Source: Aequorivita capsosiphonis DSM 23843
Lineage (GTDB): Bacteria; Bacteroidota; Bacteroidia; Flavobacteriales; Flavobacteriaceae
NCBI RefSeq assembly: GCF_000429125.1
Contig: NZ_AUBG01000006.1
Location: 1 to 64,000, forward strand
Length of the DNA: 64,000 nt
Reading direction: 5' to 3'
Shown here piece after piece: positions 36,081 through 44,648 of the stretch (its first letter is position 1; every line of letters begins with the position of its first letter). A program made the position numbers and the translations under genes. Under the pieces are notes generated by a model, which saw only the letters and a program-made list of their open reading frames with translations, was not told the origin of the DNA and did no database searches.

Positions 36081-37019
36081 ATGCACGGTCCGTTATTTTA
36101 CTCAAAAATTCTTCTTTTCGGCGAATATGGAATTATAAAAGATTCCAAAGGACTTTCCATTCCGTATAACTTTTATAAAGGAGCCTTAAAAATTGATAAA
36201 TACCATACCATTTCTACCCATAAATCGAATGGTGCCTTAAAGCGGTTTGCTGAATATTTGGAAAACCTTCAAACGGAAAATCCAGATTTAGTTTCTTTTG
36301 ATATGGAAGCATTAAAAGCCGATGTGGAAAATGGACTGTATTTTGACAGCAGTATTCCTCAGGGTTACGGCGTGGGCAGTAGTGGCGCTCTGGTTGCCGC
36401 TATTTATGATAAATATGCGAATGATAAAATTACGATTCTAGAAAATCTTACACGCGAAAAACTGCTTGTTCTCAAAGCTGTTTTTGCCGAAATGGAATCT
36501 TTCTTCCACGGAAAATCTTCTGGATTAGATCCTTTAAATAGTTATTTGAGTCTTCCAATCCTGATTAATTCTAAAGATAATATTGAACCTGCCGGAATTC
36601 CTTCCCAGACCGAAAACGGAAAAGGAGCGGTATTTTTACTAGACAGTGGCAGCACGGGCGAAACCGCGCCAATGGTTCAGATTTTTATGGAAAATATGAA
36701 ACAGGAAGGTTTCCGAAATATGCTAAAGGATCAGTTTGTTAAACATACAGATGCCTGTGTAGAGAATTTTCTTCAAGGTGACGTAAAAACGCTATTTGGA
36801 AATATAAAAGAACTTTCAAAAGTTGTCTTGGATAACTTTAAACCAATGATTCCTGCACAATTCCATAAACTTTGGAAAAAGGGTATTGATAGCAATGCGT
36901 ACTACCTAAAACTTTGCGGTTCCGGTGGAGGTGGCTATATGCTCGGTTTTACTGAGGATATTGATAAGGCTCGCAAAGCGCTGAAAGATTATAAACTGGA
37001 AGTGGTTTATAATTTTTAA
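36081..37019 (+). CDS. mvk: Mevalonate kinase (GHMP kinase)
   Basis: The 312-residue protein starts MHGPLFYSKILLFGEYGII, whose KILLFGEY is the GHMP kinase motif 1. The ATP loop is IPQGYGVGSSGALVAAI, and ESFFHGKSSGLDPLNSY follows. The C-terminal LKLCGSGGGGYMLGF is motif 3. Together with mvaD and the UbiA gene this indicates the mevalonate route to isoprenoids. No phosphomevalonate kinase or HMG-CoA reductase is in the window. The next gene starts 49 bases after the stop, so it is probably co-transcribed. Confidence 0.88.
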   Translation: MHGPLFYSKILLFGEYGIIKDSKGLSIPYNFYKGALKIDKYHTISTHKSNGALKRFAEYLENLQTENPDLVSFDMEALKADVENGLYFDSSIPQGYGVGSSGALVAAIYDKYANDKITILENLTREKLLVLKAVFAEMESFFHGKSSGLDPLNSYLSLPILINSKDNIEPAGIPSQTENGKGAVFLLDSGSTGETAPMVQIFMENMKQEGFRNMLKDQFVKHTDACVENFLQGDVKTLFGNIKELSKVVLDNFKPMIPAQFHKLWKKGIDSNAYYLKLCGSGGGGYMLGFTEDIDKARKALKDYKLEVVYNF

Positions 37020-37068
37020 TACTGGCTTTTTTTGAAATCCTTTCCGGATTTATTCAACTTCTTACTTT

Positions 37069-37980
37069 ATGTTAACCCGAAAACAAAAACTCTTCTTATT
37101 AAAGTTTTTTAGCCTGTTTTCAGTGGTTCGCGGCTATAATATTTTAATTATTGCAATAGCCCAATATCTCACAAGCATTTACATTCTTGCCCCAGATTTA
37201 CCCGTTCGGGAAGTTTTGTTTGATGTAAATTTATTGATGTTGGTGTTAGCGTCATCATCCGCAATAGCGAGTGGTTATATTATAAACAGTTTTTACGACA
37301 GTGAAAAGGATCTTATAAACCGTCCGAGAAAAACTATGTTGGACAGGCTCGTAAGTCAGCGCACCAAGCTTTCGGCCTATTTTGTACTCAATTTTTTATC
37401 GGTTGTTTTTGCGAGTTACGTTTCGTTTAAAGCCGTTCTTTTTTTCTCCATTTATATATTCTTTCTTTGGTTTTATTCACACAAACTAAAGAAATATCCA
37501 TTTATAGGAAACATTACTGCCGCCGTTCTTGCGGTGATTCCGTTTTTTGCAATTTTCGTGCATTACGGCAATTTCGATATTATAATTTTTGTGCACGCTA
37601 CTTTCCTGTTTTTGCTTATTGCTATGCGGGAATTAGTAAAAGATCTCGAAAATATAAAAGGCGATCTTACCCACGGTTATAATACGATCCCTGTAATCTA
37701 TGGTGAAAAAACATCAAAGAGAATGTTGACGGTTTTAAGCGTATTAACCTTGGTGCCAACCTTTCTGCTCATCACAAAATTTAAGCAAGAAATTGGTTAT
37801 ATGGAATACTATTTTTACATCAGCATCGCTGGGTTGGCAGTGTTTCTAGCAGTTTTATGGTATTCCAAAAACAAGATACATTATATGGTGCTCCACAATA
37901 TCCTAAAGTTCGCTATCGTTCTGGGTGTTTTTAGTATTGTACTGATCCATCTTGAGTTATTGACGAGTAGACTTTTTTAG
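37069..37980 (+). CDS. UbiA family prenyltransferase, geranylgeranylglycerol-phosphate type
   Basis: The 303-residue membrane enzyme has about eight helices and two Asp-rich sites: NSFYDSEKDLINRP (first, N..D-x3-D) and LVKDLENIKGDLTHGYNT (second, D-x3-D). It matches the branch of UbiA enzymes annotated as (geranylgeranyl)glycerol-phosphate transferases, known from archaea and widespread in Bacteroidota. It follows mevalonate kinase by 49 bases, which fits use of an isoprenoid donor. The actual acceptor (quinone head group or glycerol phosphate) cannot be told from sequence. Confidence 0.85.
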   Translation: MLTRKQKLFLLKFFSLFSVVRGYNILIIAIAQYLTSIYILAPDLPVREVLFDVNLLMLVLASSSAIASGYIINSFYDSEKDLINRPRKTMLDRLVSQRTKLSAYFVLNFLSVVFASYVSFKAVLFFSIYIFFLWFYSHKLKKYPFIGNITAAVLAVIPFFAIFVHYGNFDIIIFVHATFLFLLIAMRELVKDLENIKGDLTHGYNTIPVIYGEKTSKRMLTVLSVLTLVPTFLLITKFKQEIGYMEYYFYISIAGLAVFLAVLWYSKNKIHYMVLHNILKFAIVLGVFSIVLIHLELLTSRLF

Positions 37981-37991
37981 ATGGGGTATCT

Positions 37992-38020
37992 ACCTTTGCT
38001 AAAGCTTCGGAGAACGAAGG
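37992..38020. repeat. Intergenic copy of the element inside mvaD
   Basis: ACCTTTGCTAAAGCTTCGGAG begins the block; one base differs from the mvaD copy at 31341. It lies 12 bases after the UbiA stop codon and before a stretch of CGACTAAAGACTACCGACTAC-type simple sequence. Confidence 0.55.
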
Positions 38021-38087
38021 AAGAGGAAAGAATAAAGAATATTTTTTCACCACTCACCACGATCAACTACCGACTAAAGACTACCGA

Positions 38088-38624
38088 CTACTCGCTAAGC
38101 TTCACAAACAAATCCCAAACCACAACGCCAACGCTCACTGAAATATTTAGCGAATGTTTCGTGCCGAATTGAGGGATTTCAATCACTGCGTCACTGGCGG
38201 AGACAACTTTTTGTTGTACGCCCTTCACTTCATTTCCGAAGATGATGGCATAAGTCAACTCTTTCTGAACGGAAAAGTCGTTGAGGTTAACCGCAAGTTC
38301 AGCCTGTTCAATGGAAGCGACAAAAACGCCTTCATTACTTAGCTTTTCTATAACGTCTAAAGTGTTTTCGGCATATTCCCATTCCACGCTATCCGTTGCT
38401 CCCAAGGCGGTTTTTTGAATGTCTTTATTTGGTGGTTGAGCGGTGATGCCACAGAGATATATCTTCTTTACCAAAAAAGCATCCGCAGTACGGAAAACAG
38501 AGCCGATGTTATTTAAACTTCTAATATTATCGAGAATAATAATAAGAGGTGTTTTGTCTGCAGCTTTATATTCCTCAGCATTTATGCGATCCAGTTCGCT
38601 GTTTTTTAGTTTTCTGTTTTTCAT
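38088..38624 (-). CDS. TrmH/SpoU family RNA 2'-O-methyltransferase
   Basis: The 178-residue SPOUT methyltransferase carries motif 1 NIGSVFRTADAF, motif 2 IFGNEVKGV and motif 3 IPQFGTKHSLNISVSVGVVVWDL. It is the short form, lacking long N- or C-terminal extensions. Substrate (tRNA or rRNA ribose) is not readable. It is divergent from mutS. The start ATG (38624) is only four bases from the predicted transcription start, so the mRNA may be nearly leaderless. Confidence 0.9.
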   Translation of the reverse strand: MKNRKLKNSELDRINAEEYKAADKTPLIIILDNIRSLNNIGSVFRTADAFLVKKIYLCGITAQPPNKDIQKTALGATDSVEWEYAENTLDVIEKLSNEGVFVASIEQAELAVNLNDFSVQKELTYAIIFGNEVKGVQQKVVSASDAVIEIPQFGTKHSLNISVSVGVVVWDLFVKLSE

Positions 38625-38991
38625 AGGTTGGCAAAGTTAATTGTTAATCTTTAATAAAAGGGCACGCAGAGGCGCAGAGTCGCAAAGTTTTGATGAGGCC
38701 AGACGGTTTTATGACCTCAAGGGAATCACATTTCCCGTTCTATTTTTTTATAAATATTTGAACTTTATCTTAGATTGGCAACATTCAGGGCATTCCCTCC
38801 GCGGCTTAGCGGCTTGGCGTGCAATGTTTTCTCGCAAAGGGGCCAAGTAAGGAGTTAATTTTGATAAATCTCCGCGATCCTCTGTGAACCTCTGCGTCAC
38901 AACCTCTACATTTTATCAATAAAACTCTGCACTTCATTTTTTAAAAAACCACAATTTCGTTACATTTATCGGTTAAAGAAAATTTTGAGTT
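38625..38991. repeat. Repeat-rich intergenic region before mutS
   Basis: No gene is seen in these 367 bases. From about 38660 it holds the common-looking string GCACGCAGAGGCGCAGAG, at 38797-38850 CTCCGCGGCTTAGCGGCTTGG and TTTTCTCGCAAAGG, and near 38870 CTCCGCGATCCTCTGTGAACC. These resemble the 13366-13419 family. The minus-strand box TAACTTTG (38639 to 38632) is the likely promoter of the TrmH-family gene. Confidence 0.55.
38632..38639 (-). promoter_or_regulatory. -7 box for the TrmH-family gene
   Basis: TAACTTTG on the minus strand is a TAnnTTTG match. With G at -4 the transcript starts near 38628, four nt before ATG 38624. No -33 TTG at the ideal distance. Confidence 0.4.
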
Positions 38992-41628
38992 ATGGCGAAG
39001 AAGGAAACCCCGTTAATGAAGCAATACAATACAATCAAGACTAAGTATCCCGATGCTTTGCTATTGTTTCGCGTGGGTGATTTTTATGAAACTTTTGGGG
39101 AAGATGCAATTCGAGCTGCGGGAATTTTAAATATTACCTTAACCGCCCGAAATAATGGGGGTGAAAAAATGGAGCTCGCCGGTTTTCCGCATCATTCCTT
39201 AAATACCTATTTGCCAAAACTGGTTATGGCGGGATGCCGTGTTGCTATCTGCGACCAATTGGAAGATCCTAAAATGACCAAAACCATCGTCAAGCGTGGG
39301 GTTACAGAACTGATCACCCCCGGAGTTGCATTTAATGATGATATTCTAAAATCCAAGTCGAATAACTTTTTGGCGGCAGTACATTTTGGTACGTCCAAAG
39401 GTGCAGCAACAGCAAAAAATATAGGAGTTTCCTTTTTGGATGTTTCCACTGGTGAGTTTTTGGTTTCTGAAGGTTCTGCGGAATATGTAGATAAATTACT
39501 TCAGAATTTTAGTCCTTCAGAAGTACTTTTCTCAAAACAAAAAAGAAAGCTTTTTACCGAAACTTTTGGCAAGGAATATCACGTTTTTCACTTGGAAGAT
39601 TGGATTTTCCAAAGTGACTATGCATTTGAAACGCTTACAAAACATTTCGATACAAAAAATTTAAAAGGTTTTGGCGTTGATCATCTGGAAGAAGGGGTGA
39701 TTGCTGCCGGCGCTGCACTTCATTATTTAAGCGAAACGCGACACACCAAGTTGCAGCATATTTCGCGACTCTCCAGAATTGCTGAAGATGAATACGTTTG
39801 GATGGATCGTTTTACGATTCGGAATTTGGAATTATATCATTCCAATCAGCAGAATGCGGTGACGCTTTTGGATGTTATCGATAAAACCATTTCATCCATG
39901 GGCGGAAGGCTTTTAAAGCGATGGATGGCACTTCCTCTGAAAAATTCTGAACAGATAAATCGGCGGCAGGAAGTGGTCAGCTTTCTATTGGACAATTCCG
40001 TTACCTTGGAAAAAGTTCAACAATACACAAAACGAATTGGCGATTTGGAGCGCTTGATTTCAAAAATTGCAACAGGGAAAGTGAATCCGCGTGAGGTAAT
40101 TCAACTTAAAAATTCCTTGGAAGCCGTGGTTCCCATAAAAGCATTGGCTTTAAATTCAAAAAATGAGTCGCTTAAAATTATTGGCGAGCAATTACACGAC
40201 TGCGAATTGCTTCGGAATAAAATAAAGGAAACGCTTTTTGAGGAAGCACCGGTAAATATTTTAAAGGGGAATTCTATAGCCGAAGGTTTTTCTGAAAGTT
40301 TGGATGAGCTTCGAAATATTTCAGCAAACGGAAAAGAATACTTAGATGAAATGCTGCAACGCGAAACGAAGCTTACCGGAATTTCTTCACTTAAAATTGC
40401 TTCAAATAACGTTTTCGGGTATTATATAGAAGTTCGAAATACCCATAAAGACAAGGTTCCTGCGGAGTGGATCCGAAAACAAACTTTAGTAAATGCCGAG
40501 AGATATATAACCGAAGAACTAAAGGAATACGAAGCAAAAATACTTGGTGCCGAAGAGAAGATACTGGCTTTAGAGCAGGAATATTTTTCAAAATTGGTGG
40601 AGTGGATGCTGCAATATATTGCATCGGTTCAGCAAAATGCGGCTTTAATTGCGCAGTTGGATTGTTTGTGCTCTTTCGCAACTCAAGCCAAAGAAGCAAA
40701 TTATACGCGTCCGCTGTTTGATGATTCTTTTGATTTGGATATCAAGGAAGGTCGTCATCCCGTAATTGAAAAGCAATTGCCACCCGACGCGCCTTATATT
40801 GCGAACGATGTTTTTCTAGACCGGGAAAATCAACAGATTATTATGATAACTGGGCCGAACATGAGTGGTAAATCTGCCATTCTTCGGCAAACAGCTTTGA
40901 TTGTTTTATTGGCGCAGATGGGCAGTTTTGTTCCAGCTTCGGCAGTGCGGATGGGCTGTGTAGATAAGATTTTTACTAGGGTAGGAGCCAGCGACAATAT
41001 TTCGATGGGGGAATCTACTTTTATGGTGGAGATGAATGAGACGGCAAGTATTCTAAACAACCTCTCTGATCGAAGTTTAATTCTTTTAGATGAAATAGGT
41101 CGGGGAACGAGTACCTACGACGGAATTTCAATCGCTTGGGCTATTAGTGAGTATCTTCACGAACATCCTTCCCGAGGAAAAACGCTTTTTGCAACCCATT
41201 ATCACGAATTGAATGAAATGACCGAAACCTTCGCCAGAATCAAAAACTATAATGTTTCGGTGAAGGAATTGAAAGACAATGTGCTTTTTCTTCGGAAATT
41301 GGTTCCTGGTGGAAGCCATCACAGTTTCGGGATTCATGTGGCAAAAATGGCTGGAATGCCACAAGCGGTACTTTTGCGCGCCAATAAAATTCTAAAAAGA
41401 CTGGAAAAAAGTCATGCTTCTGAAGAACTGACAGAGGAAATGAAAGCTGTTTCCAAAGAAGATATGCAATTGAGTTTCTTTAAACTTGATGACCCGCTGT
41501 TGGAAGAACTGCGCGAGGAGATTTTAGATATTGATATTGATACCCTTACGCCAGTGGAAGCACTGATGAAAATAAACGAAATTAAAAGAATGTTGCAGCG
41601 GTCCGCTACATTAAAGGTGAAGCGCTAA
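38992..41628 (+). CDS. mutS: DNA mismatch repair protein MutS
   Basis: This 878-residue canonical MutS1 has an N-terminal mismatch-recognition domain with the Phe-x-Glu motif ([10 protein letters not shown]), connector, lever and clamp regions. The ATPase has Walker [13 protein letters not shown], Walker [17 protein letters not shown] and the ATHYHEL switch. The helix-turn-helix dimer region follows, then a C-terminal extension. Length is near the usual 850-880. It detects mispairs and recruits MutL (not in the window). It is a single gene, convergent with the outer-membrane operon, with a strong hairpin between. Confidence 0.97.
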   Translation: MAKKETPLMKQYNTIKTKYPDALLLFRVGDFYETFGEDAIRAAGILNITLTARNNGGEKMELAGFPHHSLNTYLPKLVMAGCRVAICDQLEDPKMTKTIVKRGVTELITPGVAFNDDILKSKSNNFLAAVHFGTSKGAATAKNIGVSFLDVSTGEFLVSEGSAEYVDKLLQNFSPSEVLFSKQKRKLFTETFGKEYHVFHLEDWIFQSDYAFETLTKHFDTKNLKGFGVDHLEEGVIAAGAALHYLSETRHTKLQHISRLSRIAEDEYVWMDRFTIRNLELYHSNQQNAVTLLDVIDKTISSMGGRLLKRWMALPLKNSEQINRRQEVVSFLLDNSVTLEKVQQYTKRIGDLERLISKIATGKVNPREVIQLKNSLEAVVPIKALALNSKNESLKIIGEQLHDCELLRNKIKETLFEEAPVNILKGNSIAEGFSESLDELRNISANGKEYLDEMLQRETKLTGISSLKIASNNVFGYYIEVRNTHKDKVPAEWIRKQTLVNAERYITEELKEYEAKILGAEEKILALEQEYFSKLVEWMLQYIASVQQNAALIAQLDCLCSFATQAKEANYTRPLFDDSFDLDIKEGRHPVIEKQLPPDAPYIANDVFLDRENQQIIMITGPNMSGKSAILRQTALIVLLAQMGSFVPASAVRMGCVDKIFTRVGASDNISMGESTFMVEMNETASILNNLSDRSLILLDEIGRGTSTYDGISIAWAISEYLHEHPSRGKTLFATHYHELNEMTETFARIKNYNVSVKELKDNVLFLRKLVPGGSHHSFGIHVAKMAGMPQAVLLRANKILKRLEKSHASEELTEEMKAVSKEDMQLSFFKLDDPLLEELREEILDIDIDTLTPVEALMKINEIKRMLQRSATLKVKR

Positions 41629-41630
41629 GG

Positions 41631-41659
41631 TTTCAGAAAAAATATTATTTTTTCTGAAA
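41631..41659. terminator. Bidirectional terminator after mutS
   Basis: TTTCAGAAAAAA (41631-41642) and TTTTTTCTGAAA (41648-41659) are perfect inverted 12-mers around TATTA. The T-rich right arm serves mutS and the A-rich left arm serves the minus-strand operon ending at 41665. Confidence 0.75.
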
Positions 41660-41664
41660 AGTAG

Positions 41665-43416
41665 TTATTCTACAGTAAAGGTCTTAACAAACGAAACAGG
41701 CGAGCCATCCACCATAAAACCTTCTAGCCGTACCTCAAAATTTCCCGAAATATCTGAAGTGAAAAATTTTATTCCCATTTCGCCTTCTTCCATCTTTATA
41801 TGGGGCTGCCATAACAATTGCCTTCTATAATCGGGAATATGTGTAGTTTTACTCTCATTGAAAGCGTTGTATTCTTGTGAAAAATAACTTTTTACAGGTT
41901 GGTCTGGCAAAAGTTGTGTTTGTAAAATAAAATCTTCGTCTAGATATTTATTAAAGTCGTTGTCTTTGGTCTGAACAATCATAACGCCCTGAAAAGTCTG
42001 TGAACCCAAATAATATCTATCTCTTAAAACACTAATGCTTTCCACTTTTGCAGCTTTAAAGTTAGCCAATAAGTCGTGAGATTGCAAAAACACGCCATCC
42101 ACTAAAAGCAACAGCGGATTGTTGGTTCGGCCGTACCCTTCGGGCTCACGGACCACGAATTTGCTTCGACCATCACTATTAGTTTGTAGCCAAGCATTTT
42201 CTACTATTTCAATCATGGTTTCCTTCATGGTCGGAAAACGGGTGTATTCGTCTAATACGTAAGTAGTAAATGTTTTACCGTAATATGCCTTTTCTAAAGG
42301 CTTTGTTTTAATGGTATCTGGTTTTACGTGATAATAGGCATTTTCAATTTGATTGTGAATGCTGCGTTCTTCAATCATTTTTTGCATTTGAGGCGTGATG
42401 GTAAATTTGTTGAATTTTAAACTCGCTTTGTTTATTGAAGGAAGTGAGTCTAATTGAATATTAAAATTATCTTCAGTATCGCCAATCACTTGAAACAAAG
42501 CCTTGTTTTGGGAGTGTGGCTTATCAATATTAAAGTAAAAATTTCCGTTTTCAGCAACATCAGAAACTTTAAAAACATAATCGTCTCCAGGAATTGAGAG
42601 CGTTACTTTCTTTCCTTTTACAGACTGATTTGGATTTGTCGAAACAATTTTTCCACTGATAAGTTTCCCTCTTAATTCGGGCAATATCGATCTTGTTGTA
42701 CCTTCTTTTACATTAGGGTTGTTTTGTTTTATACGATAATTAAGGCTGGTTTTTAGCTGTGGAACATCAATTTCATTTTTCTTACGTACCGATAATGAAT
42801 AAGTTCCATTTTTAATGTTTTTACTTTCGGTTGAAAGGCTTAGGTTTACAGCGGACCGATTGCTGTATTTATTTTTATCTAAATGAATGGTAAAATCATA
42901 GTCCTTGCTGGTTTCTTCTGAAATATTTTTGATTGTTAAAGTGTCAGAATCTTCGGTTTTCAACTCGCTTATGGCAGTTTGATCGCCGCGATATGGATTT
43001 ATGATACCAATATCCTGCTGAAAGAAGTTTTCGTCAGATTTAACCAGCATATTTTGAGTGTATCCTACAATTTTATAATTGCCGGAAACAACATCTGTAG
43101 GAATAAAAAAGTCACCTTGACTTATGCCATTTTCCAATACAAGTTGCTGTTTAAATACTGTTTTTCCATCCTCCTGAATCAATTCAACATATCCTATTTT
43201 ACTTAAGCTTGTTAATTGGTTTGTTGCGGTATTCTTTACATATATCTTATAGTACAAATATTCACCCACAAAAAATAAAGAGGAATTGACGTCAAGGTAT
43301 GCTGCCTCGTTCGGCACTGGAGAGACCGAAATACTTGATGAAGTCACTTGTTGCCCAATAGCCAGATTCGTGCTGCTGAGTGCTAAGAAATATAAAATAA
43401 AAAGTTTAATGTTCAT
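41665..43416 (-). CDS. Secreted protein with MG2-like and TonB-plug-like regions
   Basis: This 583-residue protein starts at ATG 43416 and has a signal peptide (to about AIGQQ). The N-terminal part (about 30-140: YLDVNSSLFFVGEYLYYKIYVKN, SGNYKIVGYTQNML) resembles the macroglobulin MG2 domain; beta-rich regions follow. Near residues 440-490 NPLLLLVDGVFLQ and VESISVLRDRYYLGSQTFQGVMIVQTK recall the plug domain of TonB receptors, but no beta-barrel follows. It is the last gene of the operon with the TonB receptor and DUF4249 lipoprotein, so a role in the same outer-membrane process is likely. Confidence 0.75.
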   Translation of the reverse strand: MNIKLFILYFLALSSTNLAIGQQVTSSSISVSPVPNEAAYLDVNSSLFFVGEYLYYKIYVKNTATNQLTSLSKIGYVELIQEDGKTVFKQQLVLENGISQGDFFIPTDVVSGNYKIVGYTQNMLVKSDENFFQQDIGIINPYRGDQTAISELKTEDSDTLTIKNISEETSKDYDFTIHLDKNKYSNRSAVNLSLSTESKNIKNGTYSLSVRKKNEIDVPQLKTSLNYRIKQNNPNVKEGTTRSILPELRGKLISGKIVSTNPNQSVKGKKVTLSIPGDDYVFKVSDVAENGNFYFNIDKPHSQNKALFQVIGDTEDNFNIQLDSLPSINKASLKFNKFTITPQMQKMIEERSIHNQIENAYYHVKPDTIKTKPLEKAYYGKTFTTYVLDEYTRFPTMKETMIEIVENAWLQTNSDGRSKFVVREPEGYGRTNNPLLLLVDGVFLQSHDLLANFKAAKVESISVLRDRYYLGSQTFQGVMIVQTKDNDFNKYLDEDFILQTQLLPDQPVKSYFSQEYNAFNESKTTHIPDYRRQLLWQPHIKMEEGEMGIKFFTSDISGNFEVRLEGFMVDGSPVSFVKTFTVE

Positions 43417-43427
43417 TATTTTATGTT

Positions 43428-44648
43428 TTATTCCTCCCAAAAATCAGGGACTTCGTTACTGCCAAAAGCTCTACAATCTATGCACGCTCTTGGCATGACA
43501 TAATAAGGGCCTTCGCCAAGTTCTGGTGGGTCGTCTGGACTTGCCAGAAAATAAAAACGTACTGCATTATCGTTTATTAGACTCGGAAGTGACTCGATAC
43601 TAGGTCGCGATTCTTCGCAGCCTCCGGCGAATTCTCCAGGCTGTGAGCCATCAAAAAAAAGGTCTTCAAAATTGAAAAACAGTCGTCTTTCAGATACCGT
43701 AGCGACATCGAAAATACCAATTACTTTTTCATTGTTATTTTGTGTACTTTGAATATTACCAGCTATAAAACCAGGTTGAACCTGTGAAAACAAACTTTCA
43801 GAACTTGAGAAATTCCGCAGTGTTTCATAAAAAGTATATGCCTCGCGGGAGATTACGTATTGCCGCACTAAAATACTATACCTTTTTCCAATTTTTGGGC
43901 TCCTCGCATCCAAAAATCGGACAGAAAAACGTGTTAGTCTATCCTCGGCGAATGTAGAAGTGTTTGCTAAAGAGATATTATTAGACTCTAAAGTATTATA
44001 GCATATCTTTTCTTCTTCTGTTTTTTGAACGAGACTAATTCTATTGTTTTCATCTACATGAAAAGTTCTTGAAGAACTAAATTTTGACACAATTTTGTAG
44101 GTCTCTTCATACTCAAAGCGATAGTATTTAGAATTATTGGTTGCGTCATAAGAATCTAAAAATATGGAAACTCCATCTACATTTTCTCCATTTGTGCTAC
44201 GCTGCGCATAAATCTGGTCAATTTCGGTTCCTGCTTTTAAAGTTACCGCTGCTGATTGATAGGTTCTGCCATTTGCTGTAGTAATATTTAAGGTGTATTG
44301 TCTGCCAACGCTCGCAGCAAACGGAGTGAGAGAAAGATATGTTCCTAGATTTTCCGTTTCTTGAAACTCATAGGTAGTATTCAGGTCATCAATTATCGTT
44401 ACGGTTGCATTGCTTTCAGGTGGTGGGCCATCATCTTCAAAAGCAAAGGTTCTGCTTAAAACCACCTTTTGTGGTGCGTTTTCATTGGTTAGGCTTGCCT
44501 GTACAACTAAAGCACTTTCAAATGTTTCGGTTTTAAAGTCTATTTCTTCGGTGCAGGAGGTAAAATTCAGAATAAATACGGCAAAAAGTATTGCTGCACT
44601 CATCTTCGAAAATGTCTTTGGCTTATAATTTTTTGGCTGCATCATCAT
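43428..44648 (-). CDS. DUF4249 family outer-membrane lipoprotein
   Basis: This 406-residue protein has a lipoprotein signal ending FTSC. The body shows DUF4249 marks: an early FESALVVQASLTNENAPQKVVLSRT, then beta-rich segments with TYQSAAVTLK. Several ATGs lie at the start; ATG 44648 shares one base with the TGA of the TonB receptor gene (TGATG), pointing to translational coupling. The last 15 residues hold two Cys (ACIDC). DUF4249 genes typically follow SusC-like receptors; function is unknown. Confidence 0.85.
   Translation of the reverse strand: MMMQPKNYKPKTFSKMSAAILFAVFILNFTSCTEEIDFKTETFESALVVQASLTNENAPQKVVLSRTFAFEDDGPPPESNATVTIIDDLNTTYEFQETENLGTYLSLTPFAASVGRQYTLNITTANGRTYQSAAVTLKAGTEIDQIYAQRSTNGENVDGVSIFLDSYDATNNSKYYRFEYEETYKIVSKFSSSRTFHVDENNRISLVQKTEEEKICYNTLESNNISLANTSTFAEDRLTRFSVRFLDARSPKIGKRYSILVRQYVISREAYTFYETLRNFSSSESLFSQVQPGFIAGNIQSTQNNNEKVIGIFDVATVSERRLFFNFEDLFFDGSQPGEFAGGCEESRPSIESLPSLINDNAVRFYFLASPDDPPELGEGPYYVMPRACIDCRAFGSNEVPDFWEE

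Noticed and set aside
38641-38850. 69-codon plus-strand frame before mutS
   Set aside because: It is made of intergenic repeat sequence and has no credible start or family resemblance.
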